From an uncultured Thermomicrobiales bacterium (GTDB taxonomy: Bacteria; Chloroflexota; Chloroflexia; Thermomicrobiales; CADCWN01): DNA of 35,664 nucleotides. The DNA lies in the NCBI GenBank assembly GCA_902806415.1, contig CADCWN010000195.1, positions 1 through 35,664 on the forward strand, given 5' to 3'. This document shows, piece by piece, positions 1 to 8,478 of this stretch (positions are counted from its first letter, which is position 1; each line of letters starts with the position of its first letter). A model generated the notes under the pieces. The model searched no databases. It worked only from the letters and a program-made list of their open reading frames with translations, and had not been told where the DNA came from. A program made the position numbers and the translations under genes.

Positions 1-2
1 CC

Positions 3-221
3 GGCTACGACGTGATCGGCAACGATTACGGCGACATGCTGGCGAAGGGGATCATCGACCCGGCCAAGGTGACGCGCTCCGCCGTGGAGAACGCCGCCTC
101 GATCGCGGGGATGATCCTCACCACCGACGCCCTGATCACCGACAAGCCGGAGCCGGCCGCGGCCGGTGGCGGCGGGATGCCGGGCGGCATGGGCGGCATG
201 GGCGGCGGGATGGACTACTAG
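3..221 (+). CDS. groL: GroEL chaperonin, C-terminal fragment
   Basis: This is the last 72 codons of the 60-kDa chaperonin GroEL, which folds proteins inside a cytosolic double-ring barrel. The fragment is open at the window start. It reads through the conserved equatorial-domain segment ([20 protein letters not shown], then [12 protein letters not shown]) and ends in the family's Gly-Met repeat tail ([16 protein letters not shown]). That tail makes the identification essentially certain. No groES is visible, since upstream sequence is missing. A strong hairpin follows 36 bp after the stop, so it is probably the last gene of its transcript. Confidence 0.97.
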   Translation, partial: GYDVIGNDYGDMLAKGIIDPAKVTRSAVENAASIAGMILTTDALITDKPEPAAAGGGGMPGGMGGMGGGMDY

Positions 222-257
222 GCGAGTAGCCGGTAGTCAGTCATCAGTCGTCAGCAG

Positions 258-303
258 CCAAGAGGGGCGGGCCGGGGAGTTCTCCCCAGCCCGCCCCTCT
301 TGG
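258..303. terminator. Hairpin terminator after groEL
   Basis: A perfect inverted repeat lies downstream of groEL, with 15-bp arms (258-272 and 289-303) and an inner GGGGAG/TCCCC extension. It is very GC-rich. No clear T-run follows, so it is a terminator by position and strength rather than a textbook intrinsic one. Confidence 0.65.
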
Positions 304-446
304 CGTTAAGTAATGCACAATCCTCCCCCTGCCCCATCGAATTGCAGGCTGCGCTTACGCTCACCCTATTGACTCCATCTAATCAATCCCACGTATATCA
401 TGGTGATCGTCGGTGATCGGCGGCGTTCGTAGGAGCTATAGCTATC

Positions 447-662
447 ATGCTTAGGGGACTTCTCGATTCCATCCACGACGTCTGGAGATATCGCTTCGGG
501 AGACCGGGCACTGAGCGCACCGACGCGACCGTTAATGATTCCGCCCTGGCGGACGAGCGCGACGCGCTGCAACGCCATAATGAGGCCGAAGCGCGGATGG
601 TGAGCCACACAATGGCCGACCCGAACGGTATCCGGGCATTCGGGAAGGGCGAGCCGCGATAG
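447..662 (+). CDS. Small hypothetical protein (doubtful)
   Basis: A 71-residue ORF begins with ATG and has AGGAG 11 bp upstream (431-435). The protein is charged and hydrophilic with a possible helical stretch (ADERDALQRHNEAEARM), no signal peptide and no membrane segment. I recognise no family. It is the most plausible gene in the 222-1031 interval, which is lower in GC than its surroundings. Competing ORFs lie on the minus strand over the same bases (366-716, 398-610), so it could be non-coding. Confidence 0.35.
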   Translation: MLRGLLDSIHDVWRYRFGRPGTERTDATVNDSALADERDALQRHNEAEARMVSHTMADPNGIRAFGKGEPR

Positions 663-846
663 GTGCTGCGACTTGACCAAGATTCTGTTCGCTGATGGCG
701 GTTGACTCATTACCATGATAATGGCGATCTGGATAGGTCGTGGCCGCCGATTTCAGTCGGCGCCCAAGGGTCCGTTTCACAAAAGCTTGTGGGGATAGGT
801 GGGCATGATTGCGCGCGAATGGCCGCACCTCATCCCATTACTCATC

Positions 847-880
847 GTGAAACAGCGCACCACGTGAAAGAGCGCACTAC
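847..880. repeat. 17-bp tandem repeat, two copies
   Basis: GTGAAACAGCGCACCAC is followed directly by GTGAAAGAGCGCACTAC, with 15 of 17 bases identical. A third CACGTGAAA occurs at 968-976 just before the methyltransferase start. They may be operator sites, but this is inference. Confidence 0.5.
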
Positions 881-934
881 GCGTGCGCACAAGCCAGAAT
901 CCGGCAGTACACCGCAGGAATAGACACGTCCGCC

Positions 935-963
935 TTGACTTTTTCGTTTTCATGCAACATAGC
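935..963 (+). promoter_or_regulatory. Possible promoter for methyltransferase
   Basis: TTGACT (935-940), a 17-bp spacer and CATAGC (958-963). The -35 is near consensus and the -10 is weak. A T-rich run fills the spacer. The gene starts 69 bp downstream. Confidence 0.35.
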
Positions 964-1031
964 GAGTCACGTGAAACGAAATGGCCGATTATCAGGTGTG
1001 ATTCACATTCCGCTGCACATGAGGGAACACG

Positions 1032-1703
1032 ATGGACCCCTTCACCGATCCCGAGGCCGTAGCCCGGTACGCCGAGGGGCCACCGCGCCTCGTGCCCGGC
1101 TTCGACGGCCTGCAGCGGATGGCGGGGGTGCTGCTCGCCGCGCGCGCCCCGGACGATGCCCGCGTGCTGGTCCTCGGGGCCGACGGCGGGCTGGAGCTGC
1201 GGGCGTTCGCCCAGGCCCAGCCGAGCTGGACCTTCGACGGTATCAACCCGTCCGCCGAGATGCTGGGGCTGGCCGAGCGGACGCTGGGGCCACTCGCCGC
1301 GCGCGTGCGACTGCAGCGGGGCTACATCGATAACCCGCTGGGAGGGCCGTTCGACGCGGCGACCTGCCTGCTGACCCTGCACTTCGTGGCGCTCGACGAT
1401 CGGCGGCGGACGGTGGCCGAGGTCCGGCGTCGCCTCAGGCCCGGCGCGCCGTTCGTGGTCGCGCACCTGAGCATCCCGCAGGGCGCGGGCGAGCGCGCCC
1501 CCTGGCTGTCGCGCTACGCGGCCTTCGCGGTCGCCTCCGGCGTCGCGCCCGACCAGGCGGCGAACGCTCGCGCGGCGATCGACGCGCGATTGACCATCCT
1601 CACGCCGGAGCAGGATGAGGCGCTCCTGCGCGGGGCGGGCTTCGCGGACGTCGGCCTCTTCTACGCTGGGTTTGCCTTCCGCGGCTGGGTGGCCTACGCC
1701 TGA
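1032..1703 (+). CDS. Class I SAM-dependent methyltransferase
   Basis: A 223-residue soluble enzyme with the class I Rossmann methyltransferase fold. Motif I is VLVLGADGG (residues about 45-53), followed by the acidic/ribose region (INPSAEML) and a motif IV-like strand (FDAATCLLTLHFV). The overall pattern resembles the CmoA/YecO-like group, with late segments about short-chain substrates not identifiable. The start ATG is preceded by TGAGGGA at suitable distance. Substrate cannot be read from sequence. It is separated from the next gene by about 155 bp carrying its own promoter, so it is probably monocistronic. Confidence 0.85.
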   Translation: MDPFTDPEAVARYAEGPPRLVPGFDGLQRMAGVLLAARAPDDARVLVLGADGGLELRAFAQAQPSWTFDGINPSAEMLGLAERTLGPLAARVRLQRGYIDNPLGGPFDAATCLLTLHFVALDDRRRTVAEVRRRLRPGAPFVVAHLSIPQGAGERAPWLSRYAAFAVASGVAPDQAANARAAIDARLTILTPEQDEALLRGAGFADVGLFYAGFAFRGWVAYA

Positions 1704-1772
1704 TGCAACCGATCGAAAGCACAAGCCGAGCCACGTAAAGAGGCATCAACGCCCTGTCGCCAGCCAGCCCCA

Positions 1773-1781
1773 TGCTATACT
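1773..1781 (+). promoter_or_regulatory. Extended -10 promoter for M20 peptidase
   Basis: TGCTATACT is an extended -10 element with no good -35. Identical or similar nonamers precede lon (minus strand, 15540-15548) and the subtilase (28267-28275). It lies 78 bp before the GTG start. Confidence 0.45.
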
Positions 1782-1858
1782 CGCCCTTCATGCGGCGGTG
1801 CGCCGCGAGCGTGAATAGGCGCGGCAACCGAGGCCGTAGCGGGTCGGGAGGAGGGACG

Positions 1859-3031
1859 GTGGCGAGGGACCGCAACGGTTACGGCTGGGAGCGCCCGGCG
1901 GTGCGCGCGGCATTGACCGCCGCCGAGGGGAACGCCCGCGACGTAGCGGCGCTGGCGCGACAGATTTGCGAGATCCCGGCCCCCACCTTCCAGGAAGAGC
2001 GGCGCGCAGCCTTCGTCGTGGAGCAGTTCGAGGCGGGTGGGCTGGACGCGGTCGGCGACGCGGCGGGCAATGTCACCGCGCGGCGCGCGGGGCAAGAGCG
2101 CGGCGACGCGGTCCTCCTGGCCGCGCACACCGATACGGTCTTCCCGATCGACACCGATGTGCGCGTGCGTGAGAGCGCCGGCAAGCTCCACGGGCCGGGG
2201 ATCGGCGACAACAGTCTGGCGGTCGCGGCGTTGGTGACCTTGCCGCGTCTCCTCGATCGCGCGGGGCTGCGGACGAAGCGCGACCTCATCCTCTGCGCCA
2301 ACACCGGCGAGGAGGGCTTGGGCGATCTGCGCGGGATCAAGCAAGCGGTCGCCGACCATCGCGACGACCTCGGCGCGGTGATTGCCCTCGAAGGACTCAA
2401 TCTCGGGCGCGTGACCCACCAGGCGGTCGGCTCGCGACGGCTGCGGATCACGGTCGAGGGGCCGGGCGGGCACAGCTGGGGCGCCTTCGGCAATGGAAGC
2501 GCGATCCACGTCCTCGGCGCGATCATCGGCGCGATTGCCAACCTCACGGTGCCGCGCGACCCGAAGACGACCTACAACGTCGGGATGATCGAGGGCGGGG
2601 TATCGGTCAACACGATCGCGCCGCGCGCCAGCCTCATCCTCGACCTCCGCTCGATCGACCCCGCTGCGCTGGAAACACTGGTCGGCCAGGTGGACGCGAT
2701 CGTGCGCGACGCGGCGGGCGGCGAGATCACGACCAAGAGCGAGGTCATCGGCGATCGGCCCGCCGGGCGGCTCGCGAACGATGCCCCGCTGCTGCGCGCG
2801 ACGATCGCCGCCCTGCGCGAGATCGGCCTTGAACCGACCCTCGACGCCTCCAGCACCGACGCCAATGTGCCGCTCGCGCTGGGCATCCCCGCCGTCTGCA
2901 TCGGCCTGACGCGCGGCGGCCACGCCCACCGCCTGGATGAGTATATCGAGACCGCACCGATCGGGCGGGGGATGCAGCAACTCATCCTGCTGGTCGCGGC
3001 GACGGCGGGGCTTGTTGAACGGGGTCAGTGA
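1859..3031 (+). CDS. M20/M25/M40 family metallopeptidase
   Basis: A 390-residue zinc aminoacylase/peptidase-type hydrolase. The metal and catalytic residues of the family are present: H90 and D92 in AHTDTVFP, D117 in GIGDNS, the E151-E152 pair in NTGEEG, and H355 in the C-terminal HAHRLDEY segment. A dimerisation domain lies between about residues 195 and 310 (GGHSWGAFG). The ORF is open further upstream to 1772, but GTG at 1859 is chosen because GGGAGGAGGG sits just before it and the upstream part overlaps the promoter. The family includes PepT-like peptidases, carboxypeptidases and deacylases, so the exact substrate is not known. Confidence 0.9.
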   Translation: MARDRNGYGWERPAVRAALTAAEGNARDVAALARQICEIPAPTFQEERRAAFVVEQFEAGGLDAVGDAAGNVTARRAGQERGDAVLLAAHTDTVFPIDTDVRVRESAGKLHGPGIGDNSLAVAALVTLPRLLDRAGLRTKRDLILCANTGEEGLGDLRGIKQAVADHRDDLGAVIALEGLNLGRVTHQAVGSRRLRITVEGPGGHSWGAFGNGSAIHVLGAIIGAIANLTVPRDPKTTYNVGMIEGGVSVNTIAPRASLILDLRSIDPAALETLVGQVDAIVRDAAGGEITTKSEVIGDRPAGRLANDAPLLRATIAALREIGLEPTLDASSTDANVPLALGIPAVCIGLTRGGHAHRLDEYIETAPIGRGMQQLILLVAATAGLVERGQ

Positions 3032-3036
3032 CGAGG

Positions 3037-3411
3037 ATTAACCACAGAGCGCACAGAGCGCACAGAGAAGGGACGGGAGAAGGACGAGAGAACGATTTGA
3101 GAGTGACTGTTTGAGGGCGAGATGAGCAGCAGAAGAGATACGATTTAGTGAGGTATACGGGCTGGACGATGATGGCGGTGGTGAACGTAACTACGCTATC
3201 GACGGACCTAACCCGCGCAGGCGGGTCGTGGTCCCCTGCCGGGTCAGGGGATTTGTGGCGGCGTGAACCGCCCCCAGGCGCGGTCATTGTCCCCTTCACG
3301 GGGATTCAACCGCCTGCTATGGCCCGTTTAGATTCGCCGCCACCGTCATCGTCTACTTCTTCTCGTCCCTCTCCCCTCGTCTCTGTGTTCTCTGTACGCT
3401 CTGTGGTTAAT
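3037..3411. repeat. Repeat island with 31-bp inverted ends
   Basis: The ends are inverted copies: 3037-3067 (ATTAACCACAGAGCGCACAG...) and 3381-3411, 28 of 31 bases matching. Inside is a copy of the palindromic element seen at 27917-28130 (about 3206-3325: CCCGCGCAGGCGGGT, then GGGGATTTGTGGC and TTCAACCGCC). The small ORFs here are not credible genes. A third copy of the ACCACAGAGCGCACAGAG end lies at 32446-32470. Confidence 0.75.
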
Positions 3412-3465
3412 ATCCCCGCCCCGCCCCGCCATTGATTGTACTGTGCTAGTGAGACAGGCTACACG

Positions 3466-6400
3466 TTGAGCAATACGGTCTACGTCGCGCTCGACCTCGA
3501 GGCGACCGATATGCACCCCGAGCGCGGCGAGATCATCGAACTCGGCGCGATCAAGTTCACGGATGAGCGGATCGTCGATCGATGGAGTGCCACCGTGCGC
3601 CCGCGCGGTCCGGTGCCGTTCGCGATTACCGAACTGACCGGGATCACAAGGGACGAGGTGCGCCGCGCCGCGCCATTCGCGGCGGTCGCCCCAGCGCTGA
3701 CCGCCTTCGTCCACACCCATCCGATCGTCGGGCAGTCGGTCTGGCTCGATGTGGCGATGCTGCGCGCCGCCGGGCTGACTCTCGCCAACCCGGTCTACGA
3801 CACCTTCGAGCTGGCGACGCTGATCCTCCCCGGTCTGCCCGCCTACAGCCTCCGCCAGATCGCCGCGCGCCTCGATGTGGCGCTGCCGGTCGAGCACCGC
3901 GCGCTGGCCGATGCGGGGGTGACGGTCGAGGTCTTCCGGCACCTGGTCGAGCGCCTGCTGGAGTTCGACCCCGAGACGATCGGCGAGATCGCGCGGCTGC
4001 TGACGACCGCCAAATCGCCGCTCGCTCCGCTCGTCCGCGAGTTGGCGCGCGAGAAGACGCGCGCGGGCTTCGACAGCCCGGTCGGCGCGCTCGGCGCGGC
4101 GATGCGCCAGCAGATCGCCGGGCGCGGGCTGCGCGAAGAGCGCTCGATGGACGCCCTCTTCCTGATGCCGCGGGCGCGCCCCGAGCGCCTGGAGCCGACC
4201 GGCTCGACCGCCCCAATCGCCCCCGCCGATCTCCGCGCCCTCTTCGCGCCGGGCGGCGCACTCGCCCGCACTTTCACCGGCTACGAGTATCGCGCCAGCC
4301 AGCTGCGGATGGTGGAGACGGTCGCCAAGTCGTTCAACGACGGGCACTTATTGGTGGGAGAAGCACAGACAGGGACGGGCAAAAGTCTCGCTTACCTCAT
4401 CCCTGCCGTCATCCACGCCGTCGAGCGCGGCGAGACGGTCGTGATCTCGACCGCGACGATCGGCCTGCAAGATCAACTCTTCCGCAAGGACATCCCCGAC
4501 GTGCTACGCGTGCTCGGGCAGATCGTCCGCGAGGAGCAGGCGTCGGCGGCGGACAAGGGAGAGGGGGACGAGGGGGGCGAAGAGGGGGGCAAGCGCCGGG
4601 CGCAGCTACCGGGCGAATTCCGCGCGGCGCTGCTGAAGGGCCGCGCGAACTACCTCTGCCTGCGCCGCTGGTTCGCGCTGCGCAAGCATCCGCAGCACGA
4701 GGCGGAGGAGGCGCACCTGCTGGCGAAGACGATGGCCTGGTTGCAGGAGACCGACAGCGGCGACCGCGCGGAATTGCTGTTGCTGCCGGAAGAGGCCCGC
4801 GCCTGGAACAAGCTGGCGGAGCACGAGGGTTCCTGCGTCTCCTCGCAGTGCGTCTTCCAGAAGCGCGGCCAGTGCTTCCTCTACCGCGCCCGCCGCCAGG
4901 CCGAGAGCGCGCACGTCGTCGTCGTCAACCACGCGCTGCTCCTCTCCGATCTCGGGACCGAGGGCGGGGTGCTACCCCCCTACCAGCACCTGATCATCGA
5001 CGAGGCGCACCACCTGGAGGCCGAGGCGACCCGCCAATTCGGCTTCGAGATCGACGCCGCGCGCCTCGTCGCCCACCTCGACCAGATCCGCCCGCCCGCC
5101 GGGGCGCGCGGCGACGGTTCGGGACGCGCCCCGACGGGCAGCGCCACGGTCGGCGCGCTGGCCGAGGCGCGCGCCCGGCTGAATGTGACGAAGGGGGCGG
5201 CGGCGCGCGAGGCGAAGAAGAAGGTCGATGAGCTTGTCGAGCCGGTCTGGCGCGCGGCCGACGAGGCGCGCGGCGCGGGCGCGGTCTTCTTCGCGCGCCT
5301 CAGCGCCTTCATCGCCGAGCACGGCGCGGCGGGTGGCGGCTACGACCAGCGCCTGCGCCTGATCGATGAGCTCCGCGCGGGCGACGACTGGGCGGCGGTG
5401 AGCGGCGCGTGGGAGGCGTTGCACGGCCCGCTGCTGCGGATCGCCGAGGGGCTGACGACCGCGCTGCTGGCCCTCGACGCGGTCGGCGACGAGATGGAAG
5501 GGCGCGAGGATCTGCTGATGGAGCTGACCCTCGCCCAGCGCGCGAACGCCGAGTTGCGGCTGCACGGCACCACGGCGGTCGGGCGACCCGATCCGAACGC
5601 GGTCTACTGGATCGCCGCCGGGAACGATCGGGTCGCCCTCCACGCCGCGCCGCTGCACGTCGGCCCGGCCCTCGCCAAAGCCCTCTTCGACCAGAAGCGA
5701 ACGGTGGTGCTGACCTCGGCGACCCTGGCGACCGAGGGGCGCTTCGACTTCATCCGCGAGCGCCTGGGGCTGACCGGCGAGGGGCGCGACGCGCGGACCC
5801 GCGAGTTGCGCGTCCCTTCCCCGTTCGACTACCGCGCCAATGCCCTCCTCTACCTGGCCGACGACATCCCCGAGCCAGGGTCGCAGGGCTACCAGCGGGC
5901 GCTCAACGAGGCGCTGATCGGCCTCTGCACGGCGACCGAGGGGCGTGGGCTGGCCCTCTTCACCTCCTACAGCGCCCTGCAGACGACCTATCGGGCGATC
6001 AAGGGGCCGCTGGAGCGGGCGGGGATCCTGGTCCTGGGACAGCGGATCGACGGCAATCCGCGCCAGTTGCTCGAACGGTTCCGCGCCAACCCGCGCGCGA
6101 TCATCCTCGGCGCGGCCTCCTTCTGGGAGGGGGTCGATGTCGTCGGCGACGCCCTGAGCGTGCTGGCGATCACGCGCCTGCCCTTCGCGGTGCCGAGCGA
6201 CCCGGTCTTCGCCGCGCGCAGCGAGGGCTTCGACGATCCGTTCTCCGACTATTCGGTGCCGCACGCGATCTTGCGCTTCAAGCAGGGCTTCGGGCGACTG
6301 ATCCGCAGCGCGACCGATCGCGGGGTCTGCGCGGTCCTCGATCGCCGCGTCCTCTCGAAGCGCTACGGTCGCGGCTTCATCGACTCCCTGCCACCGTGCA

Positions 6401-6471
6401 GCGAGACGCGCGGCCCGATCGCCGATCTGGGGGAAGCCGCGACTGCCTGGCTCGACCGCCCGCGCGAGTGA
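3466..6471 (+). CDS. dinG: DnaQ-type exonuclease fused to DinG-family helicase
   Basis: A 1001-residue two-domain DNA repair protein. Residues about 5-170 form a DEDD 3'-5' exonuclease: D10 and E12 (DLEAT), an Exo II aspartate in GQSVWLDVAML, and HRALADA as Exo III. The rest is an XPD/DinG superfamily 2 helicase with Walker A GTGKS (K306), DEAH box (D512), VLTSATLA, and the QGFGRLIRS motif VI. C398, C457, C462 and C470 fit the 4Fe-4S cluster of the family. An acidic low-complexity insert (DKGEGDEGGEEGG) precedes the first cysteine. The fusion is known in Firmicutes DinG. Neither TTG 3466 nor the in-frame TTG at 3436 has a strong ribosome site; 3466 is chosen because homology begins immediately after it. 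Confidence 0.93.
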   Translation: MSNTVYVALDLEATDMHPERGEIIELGAIKFTDERIVDRWSATVRPRGPVPFAITELTGITRDEVRRAAPFAAVAPALTAFVHTHPIVGQSVWLDVAMLRAAGLTLANPVYDTFELATLILPGLPAYSLRQIAARLDVALPVEHRALADAGVTVEVFRHLVERLLEFDPETIGEIARLLTTAKSPLAPLVRELAREKTRAGFDSPVGALGAAMRQQIAGRGLREERSMDALFLMPRARPERLEPTGSTAPIAPADLRALFAPGGALARTFTGYEYRASQLRMVETVAKSFNDGHLLVGEAQTGTGKSLAYLIPAVIHAVERGETVVISTATIGLQDQLFRKDIPDVLRVLGQIVREEQASAADKGEGDEGGEEGGKRRAQLPGEFRAALLKGRANYLCLRRWFALRKHPQHEAEEAHLLAKTMAWLQETDSGDRAELLLLPEEARAWNKLAEHEGSCVSSQCVFQKRGQCFLYRARRQAESAHVVVVNHALLLSDLGTEGGVLPPYQHLIIDEAHHLEAEATRQFGFEIDAARLVAHLDQIRPPAGARGDGSGRAPTGSATVGALAEARARLNVTKGAAAREAKKKVDELVEPVWRAADEARGAGAVFFARLSAFIAEHGAAGGGYDQRLRLIDELRAGDDWAAVSGAWEALHGPLLRIAEGLTTALLALDAVGDEMEGREDLLMELTLAQRANAELRLHGTTAVGRPDPNAVYWIAAGNDRVALHAAPLHVGPALAKALFDQKRTVVLTSATLATEGRFDFIRERLGLTGEGRDARTRELRVPSPFDYRANALLYLADDIPEPGSQGYQRALNEALIGLCTATEGRGLALFTSYSALQTTYRAIKGPLERAGILVLGQRIDGNPRQLLERFRANPRAIILGAASFWEGVDVVGDALSVLAITRLPFAVPSDPVFAARSEGFDDPFSDYSVPHAILRFKQGFGRLIRSATDRGVCAVLDRRVLSKRYGRGFIDSLPPCSETRGPIADLGEAATAWLDRPRE

Positions 6472-6536
6472 CAGATCGGCCCGCTCGCGCGTATCCACCA
6501 ATAACGAGGGGCGGATCGGGGCGGCGAGGAGGACCG

Positions 6537-7240
6537 ATGCTTGGGGCGGTGAGCGGGCGACTGCAATGGCGCACGGTGACGGCCCTGGCCCTGGCCCTGC
6601 TCGTGGCGTTGGCCGGGTGCAGCGCGGGCGCGGTCAGCACGCAGGTCTCGAACGTGACCGGCACCGGCGTCGCCATCGCCACGCAGGTCGGCCCGACCGC
6701 CGCCGCGACAGGTGCCGTGAGCGCGAGCGGGACGACGATCGCTGAGGCGCGTCCGACTGTCGCCGCGCTCGCCACGGCAGCCCCCAGCGCGATCGGCAGC
6801 GCGGTCACCGGGGCGCGACCGACCGCCGCCGCCCTCGCCACGAATGCCAGTGGGGCATTCGTGGCGAGGGCGCGGTCGCCACCACCCTGCCGGGCAACGG
6901 CGCGCTGCGGGTCGGGCGCTTCGCGCGTAAGACACAGGATGGCGCGGGCGGCGTGGAGGTCGTCGCGACGCCGGGCGGCACTGGCGTCGTACGCCTGGGG
7001 CAAGATTTCAGCGTCACCGGCGGCGCGAAGCTCGCGGTCTATCTCACCAGGGAGGCGAGCCCCGGCACCCGCGCCGAGGTCGAGCGCGGCTTCCTCGATC
7101 TCGGAGAACTCCGCAGCACGAGCGGGCCGGATCTCTACCCCGTCCCGCGCGGCACCGACCTCAATGCGTTCGCCGGCGTCGTGATCTACGCGACCGAGCA
7201 GCACGTCCCCTACATCGCCGCGCCGCTGGGGAGGCCATAA
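6537..7240 (+). pseudogene. DM13-domain lipoprotein, frameshifted
   Basis: The ATG at 6537 follows GAGGAGGA. The product starts with a lipoprotein signal (hydrophobic LALALLVALAGC, lipobox cysteine about residue 27) and an Ala/Thr-rich linker with repeated RPTxAALAT units. From about 6863 homology continues in a different frame: RVGRF, VVRLGQDFSVTGG, KLAVYLT, LGELRSTSGPDLYPVP and AGVVIYATEQHVPYIAAPLG, which is a DM13 domain, proposed to take part in electron transfer or adhesion outside the cell. The total is 704 nt, one short of a multiple of three, so one missing base would rejoin the two parts into about 234 residues. The shift falls in or beside a perfect hairpin at 6831-6871, so a sequencing or assembly error is likely; a real lesion is possible. 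Confidence 0.8.
6831..6871. repeat. Perfect 18-bp hairpin inside lipoprotein gene
   Basis: Arms GCCCTCGCCACGAATGCC (6831-6848) and its exact complement (6854-6871) surround a 5-base loop. The hairpin lies where the DM13 lipoprotein changes frame. Confidence 0.85.
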
Positions 7241-7303
7241 GGGCGCGAACGTGTGTGACATCATGGCCCGAAGTCGAGCGAGCGCACCGGGAGGGGGGGC
7301 ACC

Positions 7304-8182
7304 ATGGCCGAGGGGCAGCAGGGTCGGTTCAGCCTGTGGAGCGAGCCGCGATCGTTTGATGCGGCGCGGGCGCGCACCCTGGCCGAGCGCGCCCTCGAAC
7401 TGCGCGGTCGCTCCGAGGATGAGGTGCGCGCCCGCGCCGCCTACCTCGACCTGCTCGCCCCCATGCCGGGAGAGCGAGTGCTCGACGTCGGCTGCGGCAG
7501 CGGCGTCGTCACCCGCGACCTCGCCCGCCGCGTCGCGCCCGGGGGCCGGGCCGTGGGCCTCGACCCCAGCACGGCGCTGCTCGCCGTCGCCGATGAACTC
7601 GCCGCGGAGGCCGGCCTCGCGGACCAGATCGCGTGGCGCGAGGGCGATGCCCGCGCCTTGCCGTTCGACGATGGGGCCTTCGACGCCGCCCTCGCGGTCA
7701 CGGCGCTGTGCCATATCCCGGACGGGGAGCGGGCCGTCCCGGAGCTGGTGCGGGTGGTGCGGTCGGGCGGACGAATCGGCATCTTCGACCGCGACAACGA
7801 CTCCTACATCATCGCCCACCCGGATCGGGCGCTGACCCGGCGAATCGTGGCGGCGGGGTCGGACCACAGCACCGTCGACGGCTGGCTGATCCGGCGACTG
7901 CCCCGACTGCTGCGCCAGGCAGGGCTGGTGGACGTCCGCGTGCGGGCGTTCGCCTCGATCGAGCAGGATCCAGCCGGCTTCTACGCGACGAACGCTGGGA
8001 CACGCTGGGCCAATATAGCGGTGCAAGTGGGGGCGATCACCGAGGCCGAGCGGCGGCACTGGGTGACGGAACTGGAGACGGAGGTGGCGGCGGGGGGCTT
8101 CGTGGCCGGCCTGACGCACCTGTTCGTGTGGGGCACCCGGTCCGTTGACCAGGCATCGGGCGGGCGGATCGCACAGCCATGA
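7304..8182 (+). CDS. UbiE-like class I methyltransferase
   Basis: A 292-residue SAM-dependent methyltransferase. Motif I is VLDVGCGSG (residues 59-67), the ribose-binding acidic residue is D87 in VGLDPS, and motif IV is in the FDAALAVTALCHIP region, followed by the post-motif LVRVVRSGGRIGIFD. This is the methyltransferase 11/UbiE-type core. The start ATG has a G-rich ribosome site (GGGAGGGGGG). It is 63 bp after the DM13 lipoprotein and may share its transcript. The substrate is unknown. It is not similar enough to the methyltransferase at 1032-1703 to be called a duplicate. Confidence 0.88.
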   Translation: MAEGQQGRFSLWSEPRSFDAARARTLAERALELRGRSEDEVRARAAYLDLLAPMPGERVLDVGCGSGVVTRDLARRVAPGGRAVGLDPSTALLAVADELAAEAGLADQIAWREGDARALPFDDGAFDAALAVTALCHIPDGERAVPELVRVVRSGGRIGIFDRDNDSYIIAHPDRALTRRIVAAGSDHSTVDGWLIRRLPRLLRQAGLVDVRVRAFASIEQDPAGFYATNAGTRWANIAVQVGAITEAERRHWVTELETEVAAGGFVAGLTHLFVWGTRSVDQASGGRIAQP

Positions 8183-8478
8183 TCGCAGCACATCGGTGTC
8201 AACGATGATCGGCCCCCCGAGCCTGTGGTGTTGATTGTCGTGCTCCCGCTTGACAGGTGGCGGCGGGTCCGATGCGGGGCCGCACCCCCGCATCGCCCGC
8301 GCGCCCGCGTGGCCCGCAAGTCCCAATCGGGCAATGTCTGCTGTGGGTGCTAGTCCTGGCCCGGTCGCCGGGCGACCGCCGCCTCATCGCCCGGTCGCGT
8401 TGGCGACGCCGCCACTACCGCCGACGTGGCGCATCTTTCACCACCTACCTGCGGCTGTAGTTTTGGGAGGACAAGTCA
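8183..8478. other. Intergenic, no gene seen
   Basis: About 300 bp without a supportable gene. Open frames here are arginine/proline-rich and look like GC-driven noise. TTGACA at 8250-8255 has no good -10 partner. Confidence 0.5.

Larger units (their letters stand above)
663..1031. other. Non-coding interval before methyltransferase
   Basis: No convincing gene is present here. The interval holds a short hairpin of the type CCGATTTCAGTCGG (about 748-762), which resembles hairpins at 23965-24140, then a two-copy 17-bp tandem repeat (847-880) and a possible promoter (935-963). Confidence 0.5.

Noticed and set aside
222-1031. CIRCE-type heat-shock operator near groEL
   Set aside because: No TTAGCACTC-N9-GAGTGCTAA-like sequence was found here, nor upstream of lon.
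777-1724. 315-codon minus-strand open frame
   Set aside because: Antisense of the methyltransferase, with arginine-rich low-complexity product.
4972-6501. 509-codon minus-strand open frame under the DinG-like helicase
   Set aside because: GC-driven antisense shadow of a well-conserved gene.
6831-6871. Programmed -1 ribosomal frameshift in the DM13 lipoprotein
   Set aside because: No slippery heptamer lies at the correct distance before the hairpin.
6377-8326. 649-codon minus-strand open frame
   Set aside because: Spans the antisense of three genes and has no homologous pattern.
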